64,000 bases of DNA from Hahella chejuensis KCTC 2396 (GCF_000012985.1 NC_007645.1:1426001-1490000), one strand, 5' to 3'. Counted from the stretch's first letter, positions 1-9,518 are shown. The notes: generated by a model from the sequence alone, not told the origin. Program-made: numbers and translations.

Positions 1-904
1 CGCCTCGCTGATTGTCCTGGCCGGCGATATCGCCCAAATCCACCCAGGCCAGAGTGAGATTCACGTGCTTGTTGGGAAAGTACGCGATAAAAATATCTCT
101 CCAGTCTTCCTCTTTCGCGAATCCCAGGTTGTCGGGCTTTTGGCGGTACTCCGCCCCGACTGCGAAATGGGCGTTGAGCAGTACGGCGACGGCGGCTTCG
201 ATTTGGGGGCTGTAACGGTCGCGTTGATCGCCGCCAAACCCGAGCAGTCCCAGTTGATTGGCTTTGGTGGCGCGTACGCCGAGGCTCCAAAGCAGGTTGT
301 ATCCGCCCACTGCGCCGAGTTGCAGTTTGCTGGCGGCCAGGTAAAAATCCGTCCCGTGATCCGCATCAGCAGCCCCAACCGCCTTGGCGATTGCATTGTC
401 CTGCAGGCGTTTGTACTGAAAGCCTGCGCTTACCTGAGGCCAATCGCTATAAATGAGGTCGCCGTAAAGGCGCACTTTGGCGCCATAAATATCCTGGCGA
501 ATTTCTGCGCCGGCCTGTTTCAGGTCGAACTTCTGATGCGCTATGCTGATTTCAACCCGATCGTAGAAATTCAGCGCGCCGCCCCATATATCCAGGCGAT
601 AGTCGTCAACGCCGACGCGGGAGCTGAAGACGCTGCCGGCGATGTCGTCCCGGGAAGCGTAGCCCGCTAACACAGCCCAGGGAGTGAGACCGCCGCCTGC
701 GCTGCCTTCGATCTGCGTCACGCCCGGCGCCGCCAGTATTTTTCCGTCTCCAGCGTGGGCGGCGGGGAGCAGTAAAACAGCGATGATAATTAACGCGCAG
801 ATTTGAACGAGTGCGCTGGGAGAGAAAAGCGAATGACGGCCAATACGGTTCAGACCTTGCCGAATGCTTGAGAGGGAAGTTGCTGCGCGCGCTGTCGTAA
901 CCAT
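1..904 (-). CDS. DUF3034 family secreted protein (3' end outside window)
   Basis: The reading frame begins at ATG 904-902, preceded by AAAGGA about nine bases upstream, and stays open to the window edge. The N-terminus has a hydrophobic stretch ending in LLLPAAHA, a likely signal peptide. The mature part starts with GVTQIEGSAGGGLTPW and YASRDDIAGS, the hallmark of the DUF3034 family. The rest is rich in alternating beta-type segments, like an outer-membrane or periplasmic barrel, but its function is not known. The start lies 52 bases inside the upstream phosphodiesterase gene, so translation is probably coupled. The C-terminus is missing because the window begins at base 1. Confidence 0.85.
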   Translation of the reverse strand, partial: MVTTARAATSLSSIRQGLNRIGRHSLFSPSALVQICALIIIAVLLLPAAHAGDGKILAAPGVTQIEGSAGGGLTPWAVLAGYASRDDIAGSVFSSRVGVDDYRLDIWGGALNFYDRVEISIAHQKFDLKQAGAEIRQDIYGAKVRLYGDLIYSDWPQVSAGFQYKRLQDNAIAKAVGAADADHGTDFYLAASKLQLGAVGGYNLLWSLGVRATKANQLGLLGFGGDQRDRYSPQIEAAVAVLLNAHFAVGAEYRQKPDNLGFAKEEDWRDIFIAYFPNKHVNLTLAWVDLGDIAGQDNQRG

Positions 905-3201
905 GAAGCCAGTTCCTTTGCAGGCATGGGTTTGGATAGGAAATAACCTTGAATATAGTCGCATCCCATTTCCGCCAGTAGATCCATACTGCGTTGAGAT
1001 TCAACGCCTTCTGCGATGACCTTGAGATTAAAGCTATGCCCCAGCTCGATGGTGGAGCGGACGATAATCTTGTCGCTGGCGGATTGTTCCAGAGGGATTA
1101 CGAAGCTTTTATCAATTTTGATCTCTGACACTGGCATCTGTTTCAACTTGGAAAGTGAAGAGTAGCCAATACCGTAGTCATCTACAGACAGTGTGAACCC
1201 GCGCTGACGGAAACGCTGCATAAGGGCGATGGCGTGGTCGGCGTCGCTCATCATGTCTCTTTCGGTCAGTTCAAAAGAAATGGCGCGCGTAGGCAGCTTT
1301 AGCGTCTCCAACTGGTTCAGTACGTTGTCCAATAGTTCGTCGCGCTCCAGGTCCTGGGCCGACAGATTGATCGCCGCTTGTAAGTCGATGCCCTGATCGC
1401 GCCATTCTGCGACCTGATTGATGACGGTATGCGTCACCCAGTCGGTGAGCGAAGCGATGAGTCCGGCCTGTTCCGCCAGTTCCACAAAGATATCAGGGGG
1501 AATAAACCCCTGCTCAGGATGACTCCAGCGAATCAAGGCTTCGCACTTGTCGACCCGGCCGGAGGCAAGGTGCATCTTGGGCTGGTAATACATGCAAAGC
1601 TGGCCGTCGTCTTCCGCAATGGCGAGCTTCAGGTCTTGCAGAAGCTGCAATCTGCGCAGGTGCGCTTCGTCTTCGCCGGATTCATAAAAGCGCAGGGCGC
1701 AACGTTCGCTGCGGGCTTTGTCCAGAGCGATGCTGGCGCGACGCAGCAGCTCCTCCGCCGCCGCCGCATGCTCGGGGTATTGCGCCACCCCGATGCTGAA
1801 TGAGAGGGTCAGACGTAAGTCATCCACCTTAAACGGGCGGGCCAGATGGGCCAGCAACTTGTCGCAGATAGTGCGGGCGCTTTCGTTGCCAAAGACATCC
1901 ACCAGGCATAAAAACTCATCCGCTCCCAGGCGCGCGCAGACAGGGTTTTTGGGAATGAACTCAACCAGCCTTTGCCCTACCGCGCGCAGGCAGTCGTCGC
2001 CGACTTTGGGGCCGAAGGTATCGTTGATGTTCTTAAAGCCGTTGATGTTCAGGCTGATGATCAGGAAAGGGGCGTTGTGCCGTCTAAGGGCGTCTTCAAC
2101 TTCCGCGATCACTTTGTTGCGGTTGAACAATCCGGTGAGGCCGTCGTGGGTGGCCTGATAGGTAATTTTGTATTCCCGCTCTTCAATATCCGAGCCCATT
2201 TTTATGAAAGCCTGAAACAGGGTTTTAATTTCACTGGTGGCGATGGAGATGGGGGTGAGGTTGCGGTACTGGCCACGGGACAGGTCGCTGGCGATTTTCA
2301 CCATGCGGCCAAGCGGCTTGGTCAGGTTATGGGACAATACCATGCTGCCGACAATGGATAATAAAAACGTCAACGCGGAGATCAGCAGGATGCGGTCGCG
2401 CAATATCGCGAACTCTGCGAAGGCGTTATGCAGAGGGACTGTCAATACGGCTTCGATGGCGCTGTCGCCCATTCCAGACAGGGGGCGGCGTTTACTGCTG
2501 AATGTCTGCTTCTGCTGGATCAGGGAAAGTAGTGTGTCGGGTATGGTTTCCGGAGCCCGCAGCGCTTCATTCAACTTGTCGCGGGGCAGGGTGGACACCA
2601 CTTTGGCGGCCCCTTGATCTCGCCACACAAAGGAGATGTGCACGTTAGTTATTTGTCTTAACTCTTCCGCAAGTTCGCTGTCCAAACGAAAGCCAATGGC
2701 GGCGAATCCTATCGGCGCCGGTGCGTAGACCGGCAGAATGATCATTTGGTAAAGCTCTCCCTGGTAGGCGACAAACTCCGCTGCGCCGCTATGGGTCAAG
2801 GCTTGTCGCAACAGATCCTGGTGGGCGAACTTGGCGATAGGGGACGGCGAATCCTGAGTGGAAGCCTGTAAGGCTCCGCTCAGGTCAAGCAGCAGCATTA
2901 GATCGGCGCTGATGCGTTCGCTGTGATTGTTGAGCACGCTTTGGATAGTCTGGGTGTCCTGGGTCGCTACGGCTTGTTTGAAGCCAAAATCTGAGGTCAG
3001 CACTTCCGCTGTGGTGGTCAGCTGCACTTCCCGGGACTCGATAAGTTGCCCGAAGACTTTGGCGGCGCTGCTGAAATCCTGGTTGATGCGATCACTGGTG
3101 TAGTGACCGATGGATATCCAATAGGCGCCGAGTATGGTGAGCGACGCCACGCAGACTAAGCTGACGGAGAGCAGAAGGATCTGGTTACGCAGACTATTCA
3201 T
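850..3201 (-). CDS. Membrane-anchored GGDEF-EAL protein, probable c-di-GMP phosphodiesterase
   Basis: About 783 residues. An N-terminal membrane segment (about 7-30) and a second at about 270-290 enclose a periplasmic sensor region resembling a double CACHE fold; a HAMP linker follows. The GGDEF domain (about 355-510) has the degenerate signature GADEF, so cyclase activity is doubtful. The EAL domain (about 530-775) keeps EALIRW, ELTERD, DDYGIGYSSL, KIDKSF and AEGVES, so hydrolysis of c-di-GMP is expected. I chose ATG 3201 because it overlaps the stop of the upstream cupredoxin gene by eight bases; a longer in-frame start exists at 3261. The periplasmic sensor may read the secreted protein encoded just upstream; that is inference from the shared operon. 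Confidence 0.9.
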   Translation of the reverse strand: MNSLRNQILLLSVSLVCVASLTILGAYWISIGHYTSDRINQDFSSAAKVFGQLIESREVQLTTTAEVLTSDFGFKQAVATQDTQTIQSVLNNHSERISADLMLLLDLSGALQASTQDSPSPIAKFAHQDLLRQALTHSGAAEFVAYQGELYQMIILPVYAPAPIGFAAIGFRLDSELAEELRQITNVHISFVWRDQGAAKVVSTLPRDKLNEALRAPETIPDTLLSLIQQKQTFSSKRRPLSGMGDSAIEAVLTVPLHNAFAEFAILRDRILLISALTFLLSIVGSMVLSHNLTKPLGRMVKIASDLSRGQYRNLTPISIATSEIKTLFQAFIKMGSDIEEREYKITYQATHDGLTGLFNRNKVIAEVEDALRRHNAPFLIISLNINGFKNINDTFGPKVGDDCLRAVGQRLVEFIPKNPVCARLGADEFLCLVDVFGNESARTICDKLLAHLARPFKVDDLRLTLSFSIGVAQYPEHAAAAEELLRRASIALDKARSERCALRFYESGEDEAHLRRLQLLQDLKLAIAEDDGQLCMYYQPKMHLASGRVDKCEALIRWSHPEQGFIPPDIFVELAEQAGLIASLTDWVTHTVINQVAEWRDQGIDLQAAINLSAQDLERDELLDNVLNQLETLKLPTRAISFELTERDMMSDADHAIALMQRFRQRGFTLSVDDYGIGYSSLSKLKQMPVSEIKIDKSFVIPLEQSASDKIIVRSTIELGHSFNLKVIAEGVESQRSMDLLAEMGCDYIQGYFLSKPMPAKELASWLRQRAQQLPSQAFGKV

Positions 3202-4012
3202 TCTGTTGCTTTCGGAATTTGCCGCCGAAGCCGGACTTGCCCGGCGTGCGCTCCACGCCACTTCCCTGCATGTTCAGTCGGATAACGTAAGCGTCGCGAT
3301 CCGCGGCGCTGGTGGGGAGCTCAGATAAAGACAGTCGCAATATGGTTTGAGAATCAATAGAAAGTCCGGGGCTCCAGACCAAGATGTCCTGCGGCGCCGG
3401 TATGGCGTCCGGAAAGGTCAGCGTCGCTTTGCCGGATGCATTGGTCTGGGAGAAGTAGGGCGTTTCCGCAACGTAGATGTAGCCAAGCATGCTGTCGTGT
3501 ATGTTGCAGCCCAGGACCACTACGCCGGGTTGCTGGAAAAGCAAAGGCGCTTCCGGCTGACCGCTGTACAGCTTCAACTCAAACATTTTGGCCGGAGAAA
3601 ACGAGTAAACGTGGTGACGTACGTTATCACTGTTGGGAAATGCAACAGAGGTTCCAGCCGCTACGGCGAGAATGTGGGGGCGAAACTGTTTCTTCACCTG
3701 ATCCATGATGGCCGGAGAGCCGGCGTCAGCCGGGGCGGGGGATGAGGTTTGATCAGCAGGCAGGCTGATGACTGCATTCGCTACAGGAGCGTCATTAGCG
3801 CTTAAGGCCAGGAATTGGAGAGTTTGCGCCGGTAGCGCCGGGCTCGCCAGGACGAACGCCAGCGTCAACGCCCGACAGGGACGACCGGGGGATATGGCGG
3901 CTCGGGCTGGGTCGATTTGGCCCCTGTTTACACGTCGCTCATTTGGAATAACCAAACTTCGATCCTCACGCCTTGATTGACGATTTCCCAGGCGCAGCAG
4001 TGACGACGCCAA
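3194..4012 (-). CDS. Secreted cupredoxin-like 'methylamine utilization' protein
   Basis: Up to 272 residues. After a hydrophobic export signal (ALTLAFVLASPALPA) the protein has the plastocyanin-like pattern VAFPNSDNVRHHVY and VVLGCNIHDSMLGYI, supplying His, Cys, His and Met residues expected for a type-1 copper site. Members of this family are often annotated as methylamine utilization proteins, but no methylamine dehydrogenase genes are nearby, so electron transfer for that pathway is not supported. It is the first gene of a three-gene operon with the phosphodiesterase and the DUF3034 gene. The start is uncertain: about 45 residues precede the hydrophobic signal, and an internal GTG or alternative start may be used. 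Confidence 0.75.
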   Translation of the reverse strand: MASSLLRLGNRQSRREDRSLVIPNERRVNRGQIDPARAAISPGRPCRALTLAFVLASPALPAQTLQFLALSANDAPVANAVISLPADQTSSPAPADAGSPAIMDQVKKQFRPHILAVAAGTSVAFPNSDNVRHHVYSFSPAKMFELKLYSGQPEAPLLFQQPGVVVLGCNIHDSMLGYIYVAETPYFSQTNASGKATLTFPDAIPAPQDILVWSPGLSIDSQTILRLSLSELPTSAADRDAYVIRLNMQGSGVERTPGKSGFGGKFRKQQNE

Positions 4013-4113
4013 AACGTCAACAGACCCTAAATCTCTTGATGAATTTCAGTATAGCAAAGGGTTTTGTCGACGAAGTCCGCAGGTACGAACTGTTTCAATG
4101 TTTTACGAATGAT

Positions 4114-4133
4114 GGGACGTCAATGGACGTCCC
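4114..4133 (-). terminator. Perfect 8-bp hairpin downstream of glrR
   Basis: GGGACGTC and GACGTCCC flank a four-base loop, 43 bases beyond the glrR stop codon. There is no clear T-tract on either strand, so this is a possible terminator or transcript-end stabiliser rather than a canonical intrinsic terminator. Confidence 0.35.
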
Positions 4134-4176
4134 TTGATGGCGGCAAATAGAGGAAGAATGTTTCGATTGGCGAGCG

Positions 4177-5538
4177 TTATTGACCAACTTTATACAGTTC
4201 GGGGTCAATACTGTGCTTTTTCACGATTTTGTAGAAGTCTGAGCGATTACGGTCCGCCATCCGGGCGGCTTCCGGGATGTTGCCATTGGTCATGCTCAGT
4301 AGTTTTTCCACGTACTCTTTCTCAAAGATGCGTTTCGCCTCGGAAAGCGTCATCTCCTGATTCTGTTCCCGTTGGAACCGGGGCAGCGCCTGTTCTATCA
4401 ATTGGCGGGAAATCACGGCGCCGGCATTGAGAGCGTGACATTTCTCGCTAAGGTTGATCAATTCGCGGATGTTGCCCGGCCAGGAATAAGAAATCAGGGC
4501 GTCCAGGGCGTCCGGCGCAATGCGCTTGCAGCTTTGGCCGTAGCGTTGGGCCACGCGCTCCAGAAAATGGCTCAGCAGCAGCGGGATATCCTCACGGCGT
4601 TCGCGCAGAGGCGGCAGCACCAAATTGACTACATTGAGCCGGTAGTACAGGTCCTCGCGGAATGTCTGCTCTTCGATCATGTTGAGCAGGTCTTTGTGGG
4701 TGGCGGATAAGATGCGAATGTCTACATCGATATAGGTGGTGGAGCCGATAGGTTTAATTTTGCGCTCTTGCAGCACTCGTAGCAGCTTGACCTGCAGATG
4801 CATGGGCATGTCGCCAATCTCATCAAGGAATACGGTGCCGCCGTCGGCGGTTTCAAACAGTCCCACATGATCGCGAACGGCGCCGGTGAAGGAACCTTTT
4901 TTATGACCGAACAGTTCGGATTCCATCAATTCATCAGGTATGGCGCCGCAGTTGATCGGGATGAAAGGCTTGTCCCGACGCGGACTGGCGTCATGGATTG
5001 CCTGCGCCAGCACCTCTTTACCGGTGCCGCTTTCCCCTTGAATCAATACATTGACGTCGCTTTGCGCCACCATTTTCGCCTGCTCCAGTAGCTGATAGAG
5101 CTTGGCGCTGCGAGTAACAATGGATTGAAATACATTGGCGGCGCTTTCGTTGGCGGAGTGTCCAACCAGGGCTTTTTCGATCGTTGTGCGCAGTTCTTCG
5201 CGGTCCACCGGTTTGGTGAGAAAAGCGAATGCGCCTTTTTGGGTGGCGACCACCGCCTCTGAAATCGAGCCGTGGGCGGTTAGCATGATTACCGGGGTGC
5301 CGGGCCAGTCCCTTTGGATATGCTCCAGCAATTGAATGCCATCCATGCCGTCCATTTTCAGGTCGGATATCACCAGAATCGGTTGCTTACGGCGAATCTC
5401 CCGCAACGCCTCCTCGCCGCTTTCCACCAACCGGGAGGCGTATCCCAGCGCTTTCAGACGCATGGACATCAGTTGCAATAACCCGGAGTCGTCATCGACG
5501 ACAAGAATATCGTTGTTGCTGGCGATGGGATCGTTCAT
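4177..5538 (-). CDS. glrR: Sigma-54-dependent response regulator GlrR (QseF)
   Basis: 453 residues. The receiver domain (1-120) has acidic pocket VVDDD and phosphoacceptor Asp59 in SDLKMDG. The AAA+ domain (about 140-370) carries Walker A GESGTGKE and a GSFTGA loop in place of the usual GAFTGA that contacts sigma-54. The C-terminal helix-turn-helix (about 410-450) contains [20 protein letters not shown]. Phosphorylated by GlrK, GlrR activates sigma-54 promoters; in enterobacteria the target is the small RNA glmY, which controls glucosamine-6-phosphate synthesis. Its ATG overlaps the stop of the upstream lipoprotein gene in an ATGA arrangement. Confidence 0.93.
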   Translation of the reverse strand: MNDPIASNNDILVVDDDSGLLQLMSMRLKALGYASRLVESGEEALREIRRKQPILVISDLKMDGMDGIQLLEHIQRDWPGTPVIMLTAHGSISEAVVATQKGAFAFLTKPVDREELRTTIEKALVGHSANESAANVFQSIVTRSAKLYQLLEQAKMVAQSDVNVLIQGESGTGKEVLAQAIHDASPRRDKPFIPINCGAIPDELMESELFGHKKGSFTGAVRDHVGLFETADGGTVFLDEIGDMPMHLQVKLLRVLQERKIKPIGSTTYIDVDIRILSATHKDLLNMIEEQTFREDLYYRLNVVNLVLPPLRERREDIPLLLSHFLERVAQRYGQSCKRIAPDALDALISYSWPGNIRELINLSEKCHALNAGAVISRQLIEQALPRFQREQNQEMTLSEAKRIFEKEYVEKLLSMTNGNIPEAARMADRNRSDFYKIVKKHSIDPELYKVGQ

Positions 5539-6053
5539 TTGGGAGACTCTTCCGTACGTTGGTTAATGCCTTCTTCGATGGCGCCTATGGCTTCGATGGT
5601 TTGTTCGAGCTTCTGCTTCAGCTTCTGGTTATAAGCCAGCATGCGTTGCTGGGAGTCGGATACATCCTGCATCAGCTTAATGAAACTTTGCGCCCCTGAA
5701 CTCCAGTCCTGATGTTTGCGCAATGACAGCAATGCGGTTTGCATGACGCCGGGATAGTAGTCTGGCTCGCAACTGGCGATCATGATGGTCTCGAACGCTT
5801 CCGCCTGGTTTTTTGAGGTCATGCGCTCCAGGCGTCGGGAACGGGCTTCTTTGCTTCTCTGGCAATGTTTGTCGCGTTGCTCAAGGATATCGGCGAGGCC
5901 AGGGGCGGGAACCCGCTCAAGCAGCAGCGGCGAGTTGGGATCGCCCCCCACTGCGTTCGTCACCAGAGCCAGGTTCTTGCAACCTGACTGGACCAGCAGG
6001 CCCAGGGCGACGCCAAGGGAAAAAATCACTTTTCTTGAGTTCAATACTGTCAT
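5535..6053 (-). CDS. QseG-like outer-membrane lipoprotein between glrK and glrR
   Basis: About 172 residues starting at ATG 6053, which overlaps the glrK stop as ATGA. A lipobox-like VQSGC sits at the end of a short hydrophobic signal. The remainder is helical with CQRSKEARSRRLERM and a C-terminal coiled-coil-like segment (YNQKLKQKLEQTIEAIGAIEE). Position between sensor and regulator matches QseG (YfhG) of enterobacteria, which interacts with the sensor kinase. Sequence identity to QseG is low by eye, so the call rests on position, size and lipoprotein signal. Confidence 0.75.
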   Translation of the reverse strand: MTVLNSRKVIFSLGVALGLLVQSGCKNLALVTNAVGGDPNSPLLLERVPAPGLADILEQRDKHCQRSKEARSRRLERMTSKNQAEAFETIMIASCEPDYYPGVMQTALLSLRKHQDWSSGAQSFIKLMQDVSDSQQRMLAYNQKLKQKLEQTIEAIGAIEEGINQRTEESPK

Positions 6054-7579
6054 GTGTAATCCGTGAAACTGATATAAAAGCGGGTCCCATTGGGCTCTTC
6101 GTCCATGACCTGTATGTCGCCGCCAAGATGGCGCAGGCACTCGGCGACGATCGCCAGCCCGAGTCCGCTTCCTTTCGTCGCTCCCTGGCGCTTATTGTCG
6201 CCCTGGAAGAACGGCGTGAATATTTTTTCTTTGTCATGTTTGGAAATACCCGGCCCCTGGTCGCGGACTTCCAGCCACCACCCTGCTGGCTCATCCTCCG
6301 CTTCTGTTTTCCCCCAGCCAAGCGCAATGCGACTGCCCGGAGGAGAGAAGTGGATAGCGTTACTGAGCAGGTTGTTGAAGATCATTTCCAATAGCACCAG
6401 ATCGCTCTCCACGTGGATGGAAGTCTTGGGTATTTCTATGTAGACCTGATTGGCGTTGGCCAGCGAACGGTAGCGTTCAATTGATTTGTGCAGAAAATCA
6501 GGCAGCTCCAGCGATTGACGCGGGCCGCCGGCGGCCAGCCGGACGCTGTTGAAATTCAAGAGCTGCTGAATCATTTCCTGCAAGCGGGTGGCGTTGTTGA
6601 AAAGGATCTCTACTACCTTTCTCTGCTCGCCGGTCAGAGGGCCGGGAATCTCTTCCGTCAACAGCGCGCTGGCTTCGAAGATCGCCGCCAGCGGCGTTTT
6701 CAGTTCGTGAGTGACATGTCGTAAAAACGTACTTTTCTGCTGCTCTATCAGCTCCAGGTTTTCACGCAGCCACTCCAGTCGTTTTCCCAATACCTGAAAC
6801 TCTTCCGGCCCTTCCACTTTGGCGCTGCCCTCCAGTTCGCCCTCTCCGATACGACGTATTGTCTGCGACAGGTTGTTCAGTGGGCGTGTAATGACATAGG
6901 ACCAGATCACCATGATCACGAAGGAGGCTGGCAGGGCCAGCAAGCCCAGAATCGCCAACCACCATTGGGTGGTGCGAAAGCCTTCTTTTTGCTCCGCCAG
7001 AGAGGCGTTCAAGGCGTCATTGGCCAGGACCGTGATGTTGGATGTAATCTCCGCCGCACTGTTAAAAATAGCCGTCAGGCGCCCCAGGCTGTTGGCTTCA
7101 AATTCAGGCCCTACGACTTCGTTGAGGGTCTCTTCGGCTTCAACTCCTTTGGGCGTTGACAGTTGCTCTGGCGCGGCATCCCGTTTGTCTGGCGAGGTGA
7201 TGGAAAGCGCGCTTCGGTGGGTAACCCGCAGCAACTGACTGACCATATCGCTCATCTTGGCTGAGCCGATGTTGCGCTCCAGCGCCATCGCCTGCTCCTG
7301 CAGCTTGGCGTACTTCTCTCCATAGATCTTCTCGAAACGCGCGTCCTGCAGGACGACAAACTGGCGCGCAGAGCGTTCCAGCTCTTTCACTAATTCTTGT
7401 AAAGCTGACATTTGCCGGTTAATCGCAGCGGTGGATTCCACCAATTCATTCTGGCGACGGTTGTGTTTGTCCATCGACCAGATCGCATAGCCAACCGCCA
7501 CGATCAGCGGCGCCACCGCCAACAGCATTCCCAGGGCCCACTGCCGGGTAAGAGAGATAGAGTAAAAAGGAAAACCCAT
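6050..7579 (-). CDS. glrK: Sensor histidine kinase GlrK (QseE)
   Basis: About 509 residues from ATG 7579. Membrane segment 1 is WALGMLLAVAPLIVAVGYAIW, a periplasmic helical sensor follows, and membrane segment 2 (LAILGLLALPASFVIMVIWSY) leads into HAMP. The dimerisation helix has HVTHELKTPLAAIF with the phosphoacceptor His near residue 290. The ATPase lobe has NLLSNAIHFS, DQGPGI and GSGLGLAI. It autophosphorylates and passes phosphate to GlrR, two genes downstream. A GTG at 7660 would add 27 residues, but its start overlaps a small palindrome, so I prefer the ATG before the first membrane helix. Confidence 0.9.
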   Translation of the reverse strand: MGFPFYSISLTRQWALGMLLAVAPLIVAVGYAIWSMDKHNRRQNELVESTAAINRQMSALQELVKELERSARQFVVLQDARFEKIYGEKYAKLQEQAMALERNIGSAKMSDMVSQLLRVTHRSALSITSPDKRDAAPEQLSTPKGVEAEETLNEVVGPEFEANSLGRLTAIFNSAAEITSNITVLANDALNASLAEQKEGFRTTQWWLAILGLLALPASFVIMVIWSYVITRPLNNLSQTIRRIGEGELEGSAKVEGPEEFQVLGKRLEWLRENLELIEQQKSTFLRHVTHELKTPLAAIFEASALLTEEIPGPLTGEQRKVVEILFNNATRLQEMIQQLLNFNSVRLAAGGPRQSLELPDFLHKSIERYRSLANANQVYIEIPKTSIHVESDLVLLEMIFNNLLSNAIHFSPPGSRIALGWGKTEAEDEPAGWWLEVRDQGPGISKHDKEKIFTPFFQGDNKRQGATKGSGLGLAIVAECLRHLGGDIQVMDEEPNGTRFYISFTDYT

Positions 7580-7910
7580 TGGTCGTTTTTGCAGTCCAGA
7601 AAGTTTTCGCAACCATACCGAGTTTTCTTCTTTATTCCTAGAGTTGCAAAAAAGCAACACATTAACTTATTGAAATATATGATGTTATGAGGTTTGTCGC
7701 AAACCGGGCTGTGTCCGTTAGGCAACAGTTTGCAAGCCTGAGGAAAAAGCGTTAACAAATGAAAATGTTTTTAACTGTTTGATTTGTAAGTGTTAAGTTT
7801 TTTGTGGTTCGGAAATTGTTAGTGTTCTTGTATTGTTAATCGGACTGGCGATAACCAAGTCGGTCCCCCTGCTGCTGATATTTGTTCAAGTCTTTGAGAG
7901 GAGCCGCATC

Positions 7911-8213
7911 ATGAAATCTCTGCTAACCATAATTCTGGCGCTGTGCGTGGTAGTTGGCGGAGCGCAGGCGGCGACGATCGATAACCAGTTCGACATCACA
8001 ATGCCAGGGTTTGTGGAGATGGATAAGGATGCGGACGCCTTGATCACCCGATTTGAGGCGCGGAATCGGCAGGATCTGATCGACGCGTTTGAAATGTTCG
8101 ATATGGATCGAAGCGGCGATATTTCCCTGGTTGAGTATGCGGATTTTATGTCATCGGCGCACAACAAGTCTGCGTCAGTGAAGCGTAGCGTTACGCCGGA
8201 GATCAGTTCCTAG
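7911..8213 (+). CDS. Small secreted EF-hand protein
   Basis: 100 residues. The start ATG 7911 has GAGAGGAG about eight bases upstream. A signal peptide (LLTIILALCVVVGGAQA) precedes two EF-hand-like loops: a partial one at DKDADALITRFE and a complete one at DMDRSGDISLVE. It probably binds calcium in the periplasm or outside the cell. It opens a plus-strand run of five envelope genes. A second, unrelated EF-hand lipoprotein lies at 59301-59762. Confidence 0.8.
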   Translation: MKSLLTIILALCVVVGGAQAATIDNQFDITMPGFVEMDKDADALITRFEARNRQDLIDAFEMFDMDRSGDISLVEYADFMSSAHNKSASVKRSVTPEISS

Positions 8214-8272
8214 TTTGAAGTAGACAGCGAGCTCGGGATGAGCCGTCGGGTTAGCTGTAAGGGAGAGGCGAG

Positions 8273-8764
8273 ATGTGTTCGAGAACGGTTACGCAATGGT
8301 TGTATTTATTCGTCCTGATGGCGCTAACCACTGTGACGATGGTCGCCAGGGCCAATGACAATGGACGCAGCCCCTTCGCAGAAGGTTGGAAGGAAGGGGT
8401 GATTCAAACCCGCTATTTATTAAACCCGGCGTTGCGGGCATTCGCAATCCAGGTGACGGTGATTCGCGACAAGGCTGTGTTAGAAGGCGATGTCGACACC
8501 GAGATTGAAAAAGTACTGGCGGAGCAGGTTGCGCTGTCTGTGGATGGCGTATCCCGGGTGGACAACCGGCTGCTGACTTGTGTGCAACGCCAGGAAGTCA
8601 GTCCTTCTATTGAGTCTGATCGGGTTGAGAAGACGCCGCCCCGAACTGATTTTGGGGTGAGAAGGGGGGCTGGCGGAAGAGAATTAAAGAAACCGCTTGG
8701 TGATTTTACCGGGCGCCCAAAGATAGGGAGCCGCCTAAGGAATGGTTGCCCCGTAATTAGATAG
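8273..8764 (+). CDS. Secreted BON-domain protein
   Basis: 163 residues. A signal peptide ends near ARA (about residue 27). One BON domain spans about residues 45-100 (IQTRYLLNPALRAFAIQVTV, DKAVLEGDVDTEIEKVLAEQ, VDGVSRVDNRL). BON domains occur in OsmY-like periplasmic proteins and are thought to bind membrane surfaces. The C-terminal 60 residues are basic and low in predicted structure. It is 18 bases upstream of the OmpA-like lipoprotein gene, suggesting co-expression. Confidence 0.8.
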   Translation: MCSRTVTQWLYLFVLMALTTVTMVARANDNGRSPFAEGWKEGVIQTRYLLNPALRAFAIQVTVIRDKAVLEGDVDTEIEKVLAEQVALSVDGVSRVDNRLLTCVQRQEVSPSIESDRVEKTPPRTDFGVRRGAGGRELKKPLGDFTGRPKIGSRLRNGCPVIR

Positions 8765-8782
8765 TAGAAATGAGGAAAAAAC

Positions 8783-9292
8783 ATGAAAAACCTGTCTAAA
8801 TTCAGTTTGTTGGCGGCTGCTGTGATTGGTCTGTCCGCGTGTGCGTCCAGCCAGCCCGAGCCTGTGGTTGAAGAGCCGGTAGTTATCGAACCCGCCCAAC
8901 CAGAGCCTGTGGTTGAGCCGGCTCCAGAGCCTGTAGTGGAAGCTGCGCCGGCGCCAAGCGCTAATATCGAGTTTGCTTTCGACTCCTCCAAAATCGGTCC
9001 TGGCGAGCAAAGCGACCTGCAACAGTGGGCGAGTTATATTCAGGAAGGCGCTTACAACCGTGTTGAAGTACACGGCCATGCAGACGATACCGGTTCTGCA
9101 GACTACAACCGCAAACTGTCCGCCGACCGCGCCAACAGTACTGTGCAGGCATTGCGCAACCTGGTTTCCGGTCAGGTTGATTTCGTAGTTGTTCCTCATG
9201 GTGAAGAGCAACCCCTGGCTGAAAACTCCGATGAGCAAGGTCGTCAGTTGAATCGTCGCGTGGAGATCGTTCCACAGGGCGCGAGCCTCTAA
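8783..9292 (+). CDS. OmpA-family lipoprotein (Pal-like) with Pro-Glu-Val linker
   Basis: 169 residues. The lipobox LSAC follows a short signal, so the N-terminus is likely acylated. Residues about 25-60 form a repetitive linker built from PEPVV / EPVVE units. The C-terminal OmpA domain carries IEFAFDSSKIG, VHGHADDTGSADYNRKLSADRA and NRRVEIV, the residues that bind diaminopimelate of peptidoglycan. It would tether the outer membrane to the wall. It is not the tol-pal Pal, because no tol genes are nearby. Confidence 0.9.
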   Translation: MKNLSKFSLLAAAVIGLSACASSQPEPVVEEPVVIEPAQPEPVVEPAPEPVVEAAPAPSANIEFAFDSSKIGPGEQSDLQQWASYIQEGAYNRVEVHGHADDTGSADYNRKLSADRANSTVQALRNLVSGQVDFVVVPHGEEQPLAENSDEQGRQLNRRVEIVPQGASL

Positions 9293-9518
9293 TCAGCTCT
9301 GAGTTCGCGACGGATTGCGTAACCTGAACTGCCGACGCCGCAGGTCCGGCGTTAGAAACAATGTAAGCGCCCTGTTGTGAATAAATGTGTCGCAGCGGGG
9401 CGTTTGCACTTTCGCAATTGCGTTGCGACACTTAGAATTCTGTTTCTTTCGTCGACGCGACGCTGATGTCGCAGTAATAACTCCAACGAATCTCTTACTT
9501 AAGAAATGAGGAATGACT

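Noticed and set aside
65-670. Long plus-strand reading frame opposite the DUF3034 gene
   Set aside because: Its protein shows no domain or start signal, while the minus-strand frame carries DUF3034 motifs, a signal peptide and a ribosome site. It is a shadow of GC-rich coding.
850-853. CTG start codon for the DUF3034 gene overlapping the upstream stop
   Set aside because: An in-frame ATG at 904 with a good AAAGGA site exists further upstream, so no unusual start is needed.
7720-7734. Sigma-54-type promoter (GGCAACAGTTTGC) upstream of the EF-hand gene
   Set aside because: The distance between GG and GC is nine bases instead of the required ten, and the rest of the -24 element does not match.
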